Shown here: piece after piece, positions 33,191 to 48,539 of the stretch
Numbering within the stretch: the stretch's first letter is position 1
Layout of the letters: every line of letters begins with the position of its first letter
Assembly: GCA_963740255.1 (NCBI GenBank)
Contig: CAVUDO010000005.1
Coordinates: 254,804-318,803 of the forward strand
DNA from: CAVUDO01 sp963740255
GTDB lineage: Bacteria; Actinomycetota; Actinomycetes; Mycobacteriales; Cryptosporangiaceae
Length of the DNA stretch: 64,000 nucleotides
Reading direction: 5' to 3'
Notes under the pieces: generated by a model
Told to the model about the DNA's origin: nothing
The model's input: the letters and a program-made list of their open reading frames with translations, nothing else
The model's database searches: none
Position numbers and translations under genes: made by a program

Positions 33191-33598
33191 CCAGCCCCCG
33201 ATCCAGCGCCACGCGATCAGCCCAGCGGCGTAGGCGTCGAGGTATGGCGACCCGGGGACGCCGCGTCGACGGCGGGCGGGCGGGCCGGTCGGCCGTCCGA
33301 GCCGGGGTGGGGCGGTAGCGTTGAGCGCCGGGGGCCCGGCCAGGACCCGCTGAAGGCCCACCGGGGCACTCTTCCCGTATAGGGACCCACGCGACCGGGG
33401 GTCCGAACGGCTCAGCGGGCATTCAGCCCGTGCCAATGCCGCCTCCTGCTCGCCCGACTCGGTAGACTTCACACCGAACCCCCCGCGTACGGGTACTCAC
33501 CTTCCCGCTGGAGCGCTCGAGCAGAGCGTCGAGCCGGCATGCCGGTACGCCCTGACCCCGCCGACGCCTCGGCGGAGAGAGCAGCTGAGGCCAACCCC

Positions 33599-35560
<1,962 letters not shown>

Positions 35561-35592
35561 TGGCGGCCCGTTTCCGTGGTCACGGCCCAGAG

Positions 35593-35622
35593 TTGTCCAC
35601 AATGTTCACAGAGTCATCCACA
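35593..35622 (+). promoter_or_regulatory. Cluster of DnaA-box-like motifs upstream of gyrA
   Basis: A perfect TTGTCCACA at 35593-35601, directly followed by ATGTTCACA (35602-35610) and, after 3 bases, TCATCCACA (35614-35622). They lie in the 226-bp gyrB-gyrA gap, which has no gene. The gap also contains GACCGAGCGCAGCGAGG and a near-copy about 70 bp apart (near 35689 and 35758). Confidence 0.6.
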
Positions 35623-35786
35623 TGAGGTCCGACAAATTAGGGCAAAAGAATCACCATGTGGCGTAGATATCCCCACCGGAAGGTAGATGTGACCGAGCGC
35701 AGCGAGGGAACCCGAGGACATGACGTCCGCCTCGGGTCCACTGCGGGCGGTCGCGTCACCGAGCGCAGCGAGGACACCGGAGCACA

Positions 35787-39526
<3,740 letters not shown>

Positions 39527-39527
<1 letters not shown>

Positions 39528-40418
39528 TGACTGATCCGAACAGCACCGACGGTGCTTCGGCGGGACGCGCGACGGTCGGCAAGGCCAGCGTGGGCCGCGC
39601 GACCGTCGGTATGCCGGCTGCGCCGGACTCCCCACCCAACGGGTCGGTGAGTCCTCCCGGCGCGTCGACGGGGGCAGCCGCGCCGACCATGCCGGGCCAG
39701 TTCACGCCGTCCTCGACGATGCCGGCCGCCCCACCGCCGAGCAGTCCCGCCCCCCCGTCCACGCCGCGCCCGGGGCAGAACGGTGGACGCCTGTCCGACC
39801 CGGGTGGCTCGGCGCCCTCGTTCGTGCCGCCCGGCTCGGGCGGCCAGACCAAGGCCCCACCCGGCGCCGGCGCCGGAACGGCCCGGGTGGGCGCTCCGCA
39901 GACGGGCGCACCGGGTGCTCCCGGCGGGTTCGGCGGACCGGGTGGGCTCGGCGGGCCAGGTGGGCTTGGCGGCGCCGAACGCGGGCCGGGTGCAGGTCGG
40001 CGAGGCCGTCCGTTCGGCCCGGCAGACGGTGTCGGCCGCGGCCTCGCGCGGACCCCGCCGGGCGCGGCTTCAGCTCAAGCGGATCGACCCGTGGTCGGTG
40101 ATGAAGTTCTCGTTCGCGGTGTCGCTGGTGATGTTCATCGCCGTGATGGTGGCGACCGCGATCCTCTACATGGTGCTCGGCGCCCTGGGCGTGTGGGACA
40201 GCGTGAACGCGTCCGTCGGCTCGATCACCGGCGGCACGGACGGCGCCGCGGGCAGCGGTTTCCAGCTGACGGCGAAGGGCGTGATCGGCGGCTCGGCGCT
40301 GTTCGGTGCGGTCAACATGGTGCTGTTCACCGCCCTGGCGACGCTCGGCGCGTTCATCTACAACGTCTGCGCCGACCTCGTCGGAGGCATCGAGGTCACC
40401 CTCGCCGAGCGGAACTGA
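39527..40418 (+). pseudogene. DUF3566 membrane protein gene with a frameshift
   Basis: Starts at ATG 39527, overlapping the gyrA stop by one base, as DUF3566 genes usually do. The first about 145 codons encode the expected disordered Pro/Gly/Ala-rich region in one frame. The conserved part (NAGRVQVGEAVRSARQ, RRARLQLKRIDPWSVMKFSF, two membrane helices, ATLGAFIYNVCADLVGGIE) lies in the next frame. One surplus base between about 39940 and 39985, in two 18-bp glycine-encoding repeats, accounts for it: removing one base gives 297 codons. It may be a sequencing error or true inactivation. The function of DUF3566 is unknown. Confidence 0.75.
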
Positions 40419-40511
40419 CCCCGCCGCCCGCGGTCTCTCCAGGCCGCCGGACACGGCCGATGTCCGTTTTGGGGAGGCGGTGCGGCTAGGGTAATCTTTG
40501 GCTTCCGCTCC

Positions 40512-40585
40512 GGGGCTATAGCTCAGTCGGTTAGAGCGCATCGCTGATAACGATGAGGTCGCTGGTTCGATTCCAGCTAGCCCCA
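40512..40585 (+). tRNA. tRNA-Ile (GAT)
   Basis: 74-nt cloverleaf. Acceptor GGGGCTA pairs with TAGCCCC; D arm GCTC..GAGC; anticodon loop CTGATAA (GAT); T arm GCTGG TTCGATT CCAGC. Discriminator A; CCA not encoded. Standard position after gyrA. Confidence 0.97.
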
Positions 40586-40645
40586 CTCCGGTTGGTCGCA
40601 CCGCCCGCCGCTCGACGGGCGGACCTGGAGGGGGAAACGCACACG

Positions 40646-40774
40646 ATGTGGAAGAAGATCCTGCTGTTGGTGGTTGTCGCCGGTGCGGCGGCCGTCGTGG
40701 CGAAGAAGATGAAGGACGCCAGCGACGAGCGTGAGCTCTGGCACGAGGCGACCACCGCACCCGACCTCCGCTGA
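40646..40774 (+). CDS. DLW-39 family peptide
   Basis: 42 residues: MWKKILLLVVVAGAAAVVAK, then KMKDASDERELWHEATTAPD. A single membrane helix is followed by the family's conserved acidic (D/E)LW-EAT ending. The gene sits between tRNA-Ile and tRNA-Ala, the typical place for this small actinobacterial family of unknown function. ATG 40646 has GGAGGGGG 11 nt upstream. Confidence 0.85.
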   Translation: MWKKILLLVVVAGAAAVVAKKMKDASDERELWHEATTAPDLR

Positions 40775-40823
40775 GGTCGTAGGCGCTGCCGGAGCGGTCC
40801 CACCGGGCGGGCTGGCAGCGCGA

Positions 40824-40899
40824 GGGGACGTAGCTCAAGTGGTAGAGCACCGCCTTTGCAAGGCGGGGGTTAGGGGTTCGAGTCCCCTCGTCTCCACCA
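40824..40899 (+). tRNA. tRNA-Ala (TGC); attachment target of the AICE
   Basis: Acceptor GGGGACG / CGTCTCC (one G-U), D arm GCTC..GAGC, anticodon loop TTTGCAA (TGC), T arm AGGGG TTCGAGT CCCCT, discriminator A at 40896, CCA encoded to 40899. Its 3' half from 40855 is the attL core, so the element restores an intact tRNA. Confidence 0.97.
40855..40898 (+). repeat. attL core (44-bp direct repeat)
   Basis: 44 bases starting TTTGCAAGGCGGGGGTTAGG, identical to 53791-53834. They cover anticodon loop to discriminator plus CC of tRNA-Ala. Confidence 0.97.
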
Positions 40900-40927
40900 G
40901 CACTTATGACGCTAAGTAGCGGCCAGA

Positions 40928-40951
40928 GTGTAGCCAGTTCTGTAGCCAAGA
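40928..40951 (+). promoter_or_regulatory. Putative left arm-type integrase/Xis site
   Basis: GTGTAGCC, 4 variable bases, CTGTAGCCAAGA, starting 30 bp inside the attL core. The same 24-base arrangement, in the same orientation, is at 53675-53698 inside the other end. Confidence 0.6.
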
Positions 40952-40960
40952 GGGCCGACA

Positions 40961-42100
40961 TCAGGCACCCCCGAGCGCGCGGTCGATCGACTCAGCAGCG
41001 GTCCGAGCCCGTGACGGCAGCACATGCCCGTACGTGTCGGCGGTCAACCGCATCGTTGAGTGCCCGAGCAGTTCCATCACCGTGCGCATCTCCTCGCCCT
41101 GGTCGAGGAGGAAGGTGGCGAACGCATGACGGAGGTCGTGAAGGTGTAGCCAATCCAGGCCAGCGGCGCTCCGCAGCTCGCCGAAGCGCCGATTGACGTT
41201 GCGTGGCTCCAGGGGCGTGCCGATTGTCGAGGCGAACACCAGATTGCGGTCCTTCCAGGTCGAGCCGCAGGCGAGCCGGTCCGTCGCCTGTCGAACTCGT
41301 TGCCGTTCCAGCGCCTTCACGGACAGCGCAGACAGTGGAAGGGGCCGGGCTGACCGATGTGTCTTCGGCTCCACGAACTGGAGCTGCCCTTCGACCCGTT
41401 GGAGCGCCTGTCGAACTCGCAGGGCACAACCGACGAGATCGACGTCGGCCCACCGAAGGCCAAGCAGCTCGCCGCGACGTAGACCGGTAGTGATTGCGAG
41501 AGTAAACAGAGGCCCGAGTCGGTCACGCTCGATCGAGATCATGAACGCCCGAGCCTCCTCGTAGGTCAAGGTCCGCCGTTCAGCGCGGGATAGGCTCGCC
41601 GGCCGTACCGCCTTTGCGACATTGCGAGGCACCAGGTCCATCCGTTCGGCGTCGGACAGGGCGGCGCGCAGCACGCCGTGGATCTTGATCAGTGATGCGG
41701 GCGACTGCCCCTTTCTGGTGGTAAGGAACCGTTGAATCTGCCTGGCGTTGAGCTTGTCGAGCTTCACCGTGCCAAGGCCAGGTACCAGGTGATTCACGAT
41801 GGCCGCGCGGTACCGGCTCCGGGTGGACGGCCGGGTGCCGTCGTTGGCCTTCACATGGTCGATCCACTCAGTGAGCCAATCGGCCAGCGTGCGGGGAGGT
41901 GCCGACAGATCGACCCCGAGTTGAAGTCGCCGTTTCAGCTCGTCACGCTTCTTGATTGCAGCCTGCTCGGTCTTCCCGTACGCGACGCGACGGCATCGTT
42001 TTCCTTCGATCCAGCCGAGGTCGATGGCGGCAACCCACATGCCATCAGCACGCTTGTAGACCGCACCTTCTCCGTGCGCTCGACGGCGTTTCCCGGTCAT
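40961..42100 (-). CDS. int: Tyrosine recombinase integrase
   Basis: 379 residues. An AP2-like arm-binding N-terminus (GEGAVYKRADGMWVAAIDLG), a SAM-like core-binding domain (TLADWLTEWIDHVKANDGTR), and a catalytic domain with Arg in TTGLRRGELLGLRWADVD, HLHDLRHAFATFLL, LGHSTMRLTADTYGHV (tyrosine nucleophile). It catalyses integration at the tRNA-Ala site beside which it lies. ATG 42100 overlaps the xis stop by 4 bp (ATGA). It appears intact. Confidence 0.95.
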   Translation of the reverse strand: MTGKRRRAHGEGAVYKRADGMWVAAIDLGWIEGKRCRRVAYGKTEQAAIKKRDELKRRLQLGVDLSAPPRTLADWLTEWIDHVKANDGTRPSTRSRYRAAIVNHLVPGLGTVKLDKLNARQIQRFLTTRKGQSPASLIKIHGVLRAALSDAERMDLVPRNVAKAVRPASLSRAERRTLTYEEARAFMISIERDRLGPLFTLAITTGLRRGELLGLRWADVDLVGCALRVRQALQRVEGQLQFVEPKTHRSARPLPLSALSVKALERQRVRQATDRLACGSTWKDRNLVFASTIGTPLEPRNVNRRFGELRSAAGLDWLHLHDLRHAFATFLLDQGEEMRTVMELLGHSTMRLTADTYGHVLPSRARTAAESIDRALGGA

Positions 42101-42273
42101 GCCGCGTCCCGAAGCGAGGTCACGAATGCTTCGAGGGCGTTGGCCGGGATGCGCCGACACTTGCCGATCTTCACGGAGCCGAGCTGGCCGCCGGCCATTA
42201 GCTCGTACACCTTGCTTCGTCCGACCCCCAGGGCCTTGGCAGCCTCGATGGCGGTCAACAGCAGCTTTTCCAT
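42097..42273 (-). CDS. xis: Excisionase (HTH, MerR/Xis type)
   Basis: 58 residues: MEKLLLTAIEAAKALGVGRS, then KVYELMAGGQLGSVKIGKCR and RIPANALEAFV. This is the winged-helix excisionase form found upstream of AICE integrases. It directs excision with Int. Overlaps int by 4 bp; the frame is complete. Confidence 0.9.
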   Translation of the reverse strand: MEKLLLTAIEAAKALGVGRSKVYELMAGGQLGSVKIGKCRRIPANALEAFVTSLRDAA

Positions 42274-42594
42274 GATCGTCGCTTTCTCGTTCGAGGTGAG
42301 TCACGCGGGCGGAAGTGGTGCGGCTGTCTAAGAACGGATGGGTTGGTGGGCGCGGGCGTTGTTGGCGGCGAGTTGGGCGAGGTGGGCGTCGCCGTTGGTG
42401 AGCCATCCGGAGCCGGCGTATTGCCAGTTCCCGACGACGAGGGTCGTTTCGGTGTCGTCGGTGGCCCGGAGGTCGGCGGGGTCCAGGGCGGTGGGAGTTG
42501 CGGCCCGGTCGGCGTCGGCGGGGTCGCCGGTGTGTGGGCGGGGGCGGCGGGCAGCGCGGATCGCGCCGAGGGTGGTGGAGTACGCGCGGCTTTT

Positions 42595-42634
<40 letters not shown>

Positions 42635-44137
42635 CGGCGTAGCCGTGCATAGGGTCGCTCCGCGACGGGATCTTCGCTTTCGCAGACGGGCCGTGGGGCG
42701 GGGCGCGGGCCGGCGGGGAGCGCCGGGAGCACGGCGTCGCGGTCGGCCAGGCGGGGCAGCGGTGTGCCGTTGAGCCAGGACCGGGACGGCTCGACGGCGG
42801 GCACGGCAGAGGGGGTGTTGGGTCGGCCGAGGGTCCAGCAGGAGTCGATGAGCCGGCCGAGGTGGGTGGTGGGGTCGTCGTAGACCGCGATCGTGGCGGG
42901 GGTGATCCGGGAGGCGAGCAGGCCGGTGGTTTCGGTGCTCTTGGTGGCGTATTTGGCGAGGTAGCCGGCGACGTGGCGTTCGGTGAGGTGCGCGTCGGGC
43001 ACGCCCTGGCGGACGACTCGGATGTCCGCGCTGGCGCGGTTGCCTTGGTTGCCCCAGGTGATCGGCCATCCGGCAGGCTGGTCGGGGTGCCCAGGTGTGG
43101 TGATGCCGGTGGTGGCGGCGGCGTGGGCGACGAGCTCGGCGAGGTGATCGGCGGTCAGGTGGGCGGGCGGGGCGGTGATCGCGGTCGGGTCGTCGGGGTT
43201 GTGGCCGTCGAGGCGGAACAGGGCGTGGAAGTGGACGACGCCGCGTCGTTGGTATTCAGCGACTTTGACGTAGCGGACCCGCAGCGGTACCCCGGCGGTG
43301 TGTGCGAGGCGTTTGGTGGCGCGGGTGAGCGCGATCATGGTCCGGGTCCAGAGGACGGGGGCGTAGGCGTTGAAGACGACTTGGTGGTCGTGGTCGTAGC
43401 AGTCCAGGCACAGCGGCTGGCCCAGGCAGGCATCGGCGGCGGTGTGGCGGGTGGTGCAGGACAGCGCGGCCCCGTGGGGGCAGGTGGGGCGGTCGCGGCG
43501 GGCGTGGCAGGGCTCGGGCGTGCAGGCGCAGCGGTTGCCGGTGGTGCAGTGGTGCCGGCGCACGATGCGGGTGTGGACGGGGCCGAAGGACGGCGCGGTG
43601 AGGGTCGCGAATACGGCCGGGTGCGACTGGACGGTGGTGGTGATGCCTTTGCCGCCGCGTAGGCCGGAGGCGATGAGGTGGTAGGTGTCCCACCGGTAGG
43701 TTTCGGCGCAGGCGGGGCAGAGCGAGGCCCGGCGGGTTCCGCAGGGTTTGTAGAGGACACCGTCGGGCAGGGTCGCGGTGTCGAACACGTCCACGGTGCG
43801 GCCGGCGGCGTCGAGGGTGGTGGAGGTGCCGTGTAGGCGGACGGGGCGGGTGCAGCCGCGGGCGCGGGCGGCGTGGTGCAGCCAGTCGGTGAGGCCGGGT
43901 GCGAGGGTCCGGGCCAGGACGCCGTGCGGGTCGGCGGTGGCGTGATCCGAGCCGGCGGCGGCGCGCAGCGTGGAGGCGACCCAGGCGATCTCGGCGTCTA
44001 GTTCGGGCACCTGATCCGGTGGGGCGTCAGCCCGGGCGGTGTGCAGGGTTTGGTGGTAGCCGCCCAGGCCGGTGGTGTCGTCTGGTTGAACCGCCCCGGG
44101 TTTGGTAGGGACTTCCTTTCGAGGAAGGATCGAGTCC

Positions 44138-44455
44138 ATGCCGAAGCAGTATCCGAGAGAGGTCCGTGAGCGGGCGGTGCGCCTGGTGCGCGAGCATCGG
44201 GGGGAGTACGAGACGGAGTACGCGGCGATCCGGTCGATCGGCGCGAGGTGCGACATCGGGCCGGAGACGCTGCGTAAGTGGCTGCGTCAGGCCGAGGTCG
44301 ACGCGGGTGCGCGGCCGGGGGTGTCCACTGAGGAGGCTGTGGAGGTTCGCCGGCTCAAGCGTGAGAACGCTGAGTTGCGGCGGGCGAATGAGATCCTGAA
44401 GGCGGCTTCGGCTTTCTTCGCGGCCGAGCTCGACCGGCCACTGGCGCGCTCGTGA
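44138..44455 (+). CDS. IS3-family transposase OrfA
   Basis: 105 residues. HTH domain (PREVRERAVRLVREHRGEYE; IGPETLRKWLRQAEVD) and a leucine-zipper-like coil (EVRRLKRENAELRRANEILK), the standard OrfA layout. ATG 44138. Its stop overlaps the orfB GTG by 4 bp. Confidence 0.92.
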   Translation: MPKQYPREVRERAVRLVREHRGEYETEYAAIRSIGARCDIGPETLRKWLRQAEVDAGARPGVSTEEAVEVRRLKRENAELRRANEILKAASAFFAAELDRPLARS

Positions 44456-45375
44456 GGTTCATCGACGACCACAAGATGAGGTTCGGAGGGGTTGAGCCGA
44501 TCTGCCGGGTGCTGACCGAGCACGACGTGTGGATCGCCCCGAGTACCTACTACGCGGCCAAGAAGCGGCCCCTCTCGGCGCGGGCGGTGCGCGACGCGGA
44601 ACTGGCCGGTCACATCGGGCGTATCCATGCCGCCAACTACGGCGTCTACGGTGCCCGCAAGGTGTGGCGTGAGCTGGCCCGTGAGGGCCACCCGGCGGCG
44701 CGGTGCACCGTGGAGCGGCTCATGGGCCAGTTGGGGCTTCGCGGTGTGGTCCGCGGCAAGAAGATCCGCACCACGGTGGCCGACCCCGGCCACGATCGGG
44801 CCACCGACCGCCTCGACCGCAACTTCAACGCCGACCGTCCTAACCGGACCTGGGTAGCTGACTTCACCCACGTCGCGGCCTGGTGCGGCGTGGTCTACGT
44901 GGCCTTCGTCGTGGACTGCTTCTCCCGGGCCATCGTGGGCTGGTCGGCCGCGACGAACAAGGCCACCCCCTTGGTCCTCAACGCCCTGGACATGGGCCTG
45001 TGGCGACGAGACCGAGCCGGTCGAACCATCGAGAAAGGACTCATTCATCACTCCGACGCCGGCAGCCAATACACCAGCTTCCGGTTCACCACCCACCTGC
45101 TCGACGCGGGCATCGATGCCTCCATCGGCAGCGTCGGTGACGCCTAGGACAACGCCCTCATGGAGTCCACCATCGGTCTCTACAAGACCGAGCTGATCAA
45201 GCCCCGCGGCCCGTGGCGCACCCTGGCCGATGTCGAGCTGGCCACCGCCGAATGGGTCGACTGGTACAACCACAAACGGCTGCACTCCGCGATCGGACAC
45301 CTCCCACCGGCCGAGTACGAAGCCACCTACCACGCCACGAACCAGCCCCACGAGGCGGCTGGAGCCAACACCTGA
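44452..45375 (+). pseudogene. IS3-family transposase OrfB, interrupted by amber codon
   Basis: DDE transposase: VADFTHVAAWCGVVYVAFVV with the first Asp, IHHSDAGSQYTS with the second. In the usual GD-A-Y-DNA-ME segment the tyrosine codon is TAG (45145-45147). The glutamate-containing remainder (DNALMESTIGLYKTELIK ... HSAIGHLPPAEYEA) continues in the same frame to 45375. A single C-to-G change explains the stop. The catalytic Glu is lost from the truncated product. Confidence 0.9.
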
Positions 45376-45587
45376 AGTCTCCACCGAACCCGGGGCGGTT
45401 CAGGTTCGGGTGGGGTGAGGTTGTAGCCGGTGAGCCCGGAGAGCAGGTCCAGCGTGGACGCGGGCAACGCGGCGACCTGATCACGCAGCGGCCGAGAGTC
45501 CCGGGGTGCGGGTCGGGTCAGGGTTGCGGTGGTCACGATGGCTTCTTCTCCTCTCCGAGGCTCATCGACAGATCAGGGCAGGACGGG

Positions 45588-46343
45588 TCAGGACGGGTAG
45601 GACGGGGCGTGACCGTTCAGGACGGCCAGGACGGGTGTGGGACGGTCGTCCCGGACGGCGGCGAGGAGGTCTGAGGCCAGGGCGTTGGACACGCCGAGGG
45701 CGGCGCGGAGCGCGTCCCGGGTGATCGGGCGTCCCATCTCCACCAGGTGCGCGGCGGCGGCGTCGCGTGCCTGCTTGAGGAGTTCCGGAGCCAGCGCAGG
45801 ACGCGGACCTGACGTGTCGTCCCGGACGGGCAGGACCGGGCCGGGACGGGTCCCGGTGTTGTCCCGGGCGGTCGGGACGGCGGGGGCGGTTTCGGGTCGG
45901 GCCGACGCGTCGAGGTGCGCGGGGGCCGGCGTGGCGGCCGGGGTGGTGAGGGTGAGCTTGATCAGGGTCAGGAACCCCAGCGCGGGCAGCGCGGACACGA
46001 ACCAGCCAGACGGGGACGGTTCGGCCATCGCGCATTGCGCGGTCAGCGACACGGCGACGAACGCGAGGAGGACGAACAAGGCGTAGCCGGCCGGGCGGCC
46101 GTGGCGGCGGTTGGTCCGCACGACCAGGGCAGCCCCGAGGGGGATGAGTTCGGACACGACGGCGTTGGCCCACCCGAACCAGTCCGGGGTGCCCTCGGGC
46201 AGGTGGGTCATGGACCAGTCGTGCATGTGGGTGAACGACGCCGCGCCGGCCATCGCGCCGACGAGCAGCAGGATCACGACGAGGACGGCGGATTCCGACC
46301 GGGCCGAAGCAGGCCCAGCAGCCCCGGTTGCCGTGGTGGTCAT
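45588..46343 (-). CDS. DUF2637 membrane protein (SpdB-like transfer gene position)
   Basis: 251 residues. Four hydrophobic segments (SAVLVVILLLVGAMAGAAS; WANAVVSELIPLGAALVV; GYALFVLLAFVAVSLTAQC; GWFVSALPALGFLTLIKL). The DUF2637 hallmark FTHMHDWSM.H and DWFGWANAVVSELIP lies between them. The C-terminal half is cytoplasmic with an HTH-like end (GRPITRDALRAALGVSNALA). In AICEs such proteins lie between the FtsK gene and repSA and are thought to help spread the element within mycelium. It overlaps the upstream gene by 4 bp. Confidence 0.8.
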   Translation of the reverse strand: MTTTATGAAGPASARSESAVLVVILLLVGAMAGAASFTHMHDWSMTHLPEGTPDWFGWANAVVSELIPLGAALVVRTNRRHGRPAGYALFVLLAFVAVSLTAQCAMAEPSPSGWFVSALPALGFLTLIKLTLTTPAATPAPAHLDASARPETAPAVPTARDNTGTRPGPVLPVRDDTSGPRPALAPELLKQARDAAAAHLVEMGRPITRDALRAALGVSNALASDLLAAVRDDRPTPVLAVLNGHAPSYPS

Positions 46344-46588
46344 GTCGGCACCTCCCAGCTGTCCCAGGTCTGGCCGGTGAGGTCGTGGGCGGCGGCGGGG
46401 TGTTCGTCGCGGACGTGCAGGAGTGGGTGGGTGTTGCCGGGGTCGGTGATCGGGTGGGCGTAGGGGTCGCAGACGAGTGCTCCGGACTCGGGGGCGATGT
46501 AGCCGGCCGGCCAGGTACAGAAGTCACACAGCAGTTCCGGGGCGCGCCGGGAACGCGGCGTCCGGCGCGGCAGGGCGGTTGTGGTCAT
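46340..46588 (-). CDS. Small AICE protein with one CxxC
   Basis: 82 residues with LLCDFCTWPAGYI and a later cysteine (LVCDPYAHPI), possibly half of a zinc site, and a histidine-rich end. ATG 46588, overlap of 4 bp with the next gene. It belongs to the transfer operon; function unknown. Confidence 0.7.
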   Translation of the reverse strand: MTTTALPRRTPRSRRAPELLCDFCTWPAGYIAPESGALVCDPYAHPITDPGNTHPLLHVRDEHPAAAHDLTGQTWDSWEVPT

Positions 46589-46630
46589 GACGGGCCACCC
46601 CTTCCAAGGGCAGACAGGCGGTGTGAGTGG

Positions 46631-48100
46631 CTATTCGGCGGCGGTGGCCGGGTCGCCGGCCGTGGTGGCGGTGATCGGGTCGGTGGGTGCCGGCGGGCGG
46701 TGCCGCACGGTCGTCATGGACAGGTCGGCGATCTCGTCGTCGCTGATCCACGCGAACTTCATCCGATGCGGGGTTTGGCCCTCGGCGAGTAGCCAGCCGA
46801 CGCCGCGTTGGGTGATCTCGATATCGGTGGCCGTGTAGCCACGTCGGGACCAGCCCTCCCCGAGGATCACGTCACTGGATGCGGTGGTCGTGGTGCGCAG
46901 GGCGCAGCGCATCGAGATCAGGTCCCGCAGCGAGGTCGGCACGACGTCGGAGGTGGGTCGTTGGGTCGCGAGGACGGGGATGATGCCGGCGGCACGGCCG
47001 CGGGCGACGATGTCGCGGCAGGCGGTGGCGAATGCTCCGCGTTGGTTGGAGGTGCCGACGACGGAGGTGTGGAACGCGAGTTCATCGATGCCGAGGACCC
47101 ACAGCGCCAGGCCCTCACCCTCGGCGATCTCACGGGTCACCTTGCGGTTGACGCCGGGCAGGCGTTCGAGGAGTTCCAGGCGGCGGGTGATTTCGGCTCG
47201 GATGAGGTCGAGGACGCCGAGGGCGTCGGCGGGGTCGTCGTAGGCGGTCGCCAGGGCACGGTCGCGCCACGGTGCGGCCTGGACCCGGTTCGGGTCGATC
47301 AGCAGCAGGTGCGCGTCGGGAGACTTCGCCGCGTGCGACAGGATGGTTTGCATCGCCGAGGACTTACCGCCGCCTGGTTCGGCGCCGAACAGGATCGACC
47401 GTTCCACCATCGACACCCGGACCGGTTCGCCTTGCTCGTCGGTGCCCAAGTGGACCGGGTCCCACATCGAGAGGACGTCGGCGTCGAGGTCGGCCCAGGG
47501 GATCAGCAGGCCGGTGGTGAACGGGTCGCGGCGGATCACGTCCACAGCGACCAGGTGGGAGGCGTTCGGGTCGCGGGTGATGCGCATGTCCCGGCAGCGG
47601 GCCGCCGCGCGGAGTTCCTCGACGCGGGAGTCGAGCAGTTCCGCGGACTGACCAGGGCGACAGACCAGCGTCATCCGCTCCCCCACCGCCGACGAGCGAA
47701 CGCGCTTGATCTTGGGCAGGCGGCCGGTGGAGTTGGCGAACCGCAGTTCAGCGAGGCCGGTGTGCAGCATCCGGCGGGACCGGCCCCGGGCATGCCAACC
47801 CAGCAGGAACCGGCGCGTGGACGGCACCGCGAAGAGCAGGCCCGCCATGCCGGCGAGGGGTGCCAGCGCCCACCGGGCGTCGTCGAGGACCCTCACACCG
47901 GCGACGTAGACGAGCAGCGACGCGGCGGCGGTGGTGGTGGTCTCGCGGTGGCGCCACCCGAACGCGCACAGCGCGACGATCCCGCCGCAGATGTCGGCGG
48001 TGATGCGGTAGGTGTCATAGAGCTTGGGGAACGTGCGGGCGAACCCGGTTGCGGTGTGGGTGTTCACCGACCGGGACCGCGCCGAGGAGGAGACCATCAT
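46631..48100 (-). CDS. FtsK/SpoIIIE-type DNA translocase (TraSA-like)
   Basis: 489 residues. Two membrane segments near the N-terminus (ITADICGGIVALCAFGW; ALAPLAGMAGLLFAVP), then the FtsK motor with Walker A LFGAEPGGGKSSAMQ, Walker B-like LWVLGIDELAF and VLATQRPTSDVVPTSLRD. Such proteins alone move double-stranded AICE DNA between hyphae. The ATG at 48100, overlapping the previous stop by one base and with GGGAA 9 nt upstream, is preferred over GTG 48109. The frame is intact. Confidence 0.92.
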   Translation of the reverse strand: MMVSSSARSRSVNTHTATGFARTFPKLYDTYRITADICGGIVALCAFGWRHRETTTTAAASLLVYVAGVRVLDDARWALAPLAGMAGLLFAVPSTRRFLLGWHARGRSRRMLHTGLAELRFANSTGRLPKIKRVRSSAVGERMTLVCRPGQSAELLDSRVEELRAAARCRDMRITRDPNASHLVAVDVIRRDPFTTGLLIPWADLDADVLSMWDPVHLGTDEQGEPVRVSMVERSILFGAEPGGGKSSAMQTILSHAAKSPDAHLLLIDPNRVQAAPWRDRALATAYDDPADALGVLDLIRAEITRRLELLERLPGVNRKVTREIAEGEGLALWVLGIDELAFHTSVVGTSNQRGAFATACRDIVARGRAAGIIPVLATQRPTSDVVPTSLRDLISMRCALRTTTTASSDVILGEGWSRRGYTATDIEITQRGVGWLLAEGQTPHRMKFAWISDDEIADLSMTTVRHRPPAPTDPITATTAGDPATAAE

Positions 48101-48297
48101 CAGAACCACTTCCCGTCATAGCGACGCCCGGTAGAGCGCGGCGGGTCCAGGGCGAACAGGGCGTCTTGGTCGGTGCAGGACTCACACAGCGGTTCCGGGT
48201 CGATCTCCCGGGGCCGAAACGTGTGGTGACAGCCCGCGCAGACCCGGCGAGGCGTGGAAGCGCGGCGGGTCCGCGACGAGGCGTTCAGAAGGACCAC
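48100..48297 (-). CDS. Small zinc-ribbon protein
   Basis: 65 residues with VCAGCHHTF and LCESCTDQ, two CxxC pairs about 17 residues apart, consistent with one zinc ribbon. GTG 48297; it overlaps both neighbours, so it is coupled in the transfer operon. Function unknown. Confidence 0.7.
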   Translation of the reverse strand: MVLLNASSRTRRASTPRRVCAGCHHTFRPREIDPEPLCESCTDQDALFALDPPRSTGRRYDGKWF

Positions 48298-48539
48298 CCA
48301 CTGCGGCGGTAGTAGGCGGCGGTGTGCCGGGCATGCGCCGCGACGTCGGAGGGATCGGGGTCGCCGAAGTCACCAAACTCGGCGGACTCGACGGGGCCGC
48401 TGAGGTGGTCGAACAGTGCGGCCTTCTGCTCCCACCAGGCCGCCTTGTCCGCATCCGAGGCTCCGCGGGCCGGCATTGAACGCAGCAGGTCACGAATCTC
48501 GGCACGTTCGCTTCGGGGACGGTTGGACATGCTCACCAC
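48285..48539 (-). CDS. Small acidic AICE protein
   Basis: 84 residues (81 from ATG 48530). SERAEIRDLLRSMPARGASD, AAWWEQKAALFDHLS, then an acidic part and AHARHTAAYYRRSGW. It overlaps the next gene by 13 bp. Start uncertain among GTG 48539, GTG 48536 and ATG 48530. No known family; conserved-looking helical protein in the transfer operon. Confidence 0.6.
   Translation of the reverse strand: MVSMSNRPRSERAEIRDLLRSMPARGASDADKAAWWEQKAALFDHLSGPVESAEFGDFGDPDPSDVAAHARHTAAYYRRSGWSF

Larger units (their letters stand above)
44087..45402 (+). mobile_element. IS3-family insertion sequence inside repSA
   Basis: 1316 bp. The terminal inverted repeats start TGAACCGCCCCGGGTT on both sides (26 of 29 bases match). 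Target duplication GGT at 44084-44086 and 45403-45405. It carries orfA and orfB on the plus strand, opposite to repSA. orfB has an amber codon, so the copy is probably immobile. Confidence 0.93.

Noticed and set aside
45145..45147. TAG in OrfB as pyrrolysine or programmed readthrough
   Set aside because: No pyrrolysine genes in the window, and a single-base change from the family's tyrosine codon is simpler.
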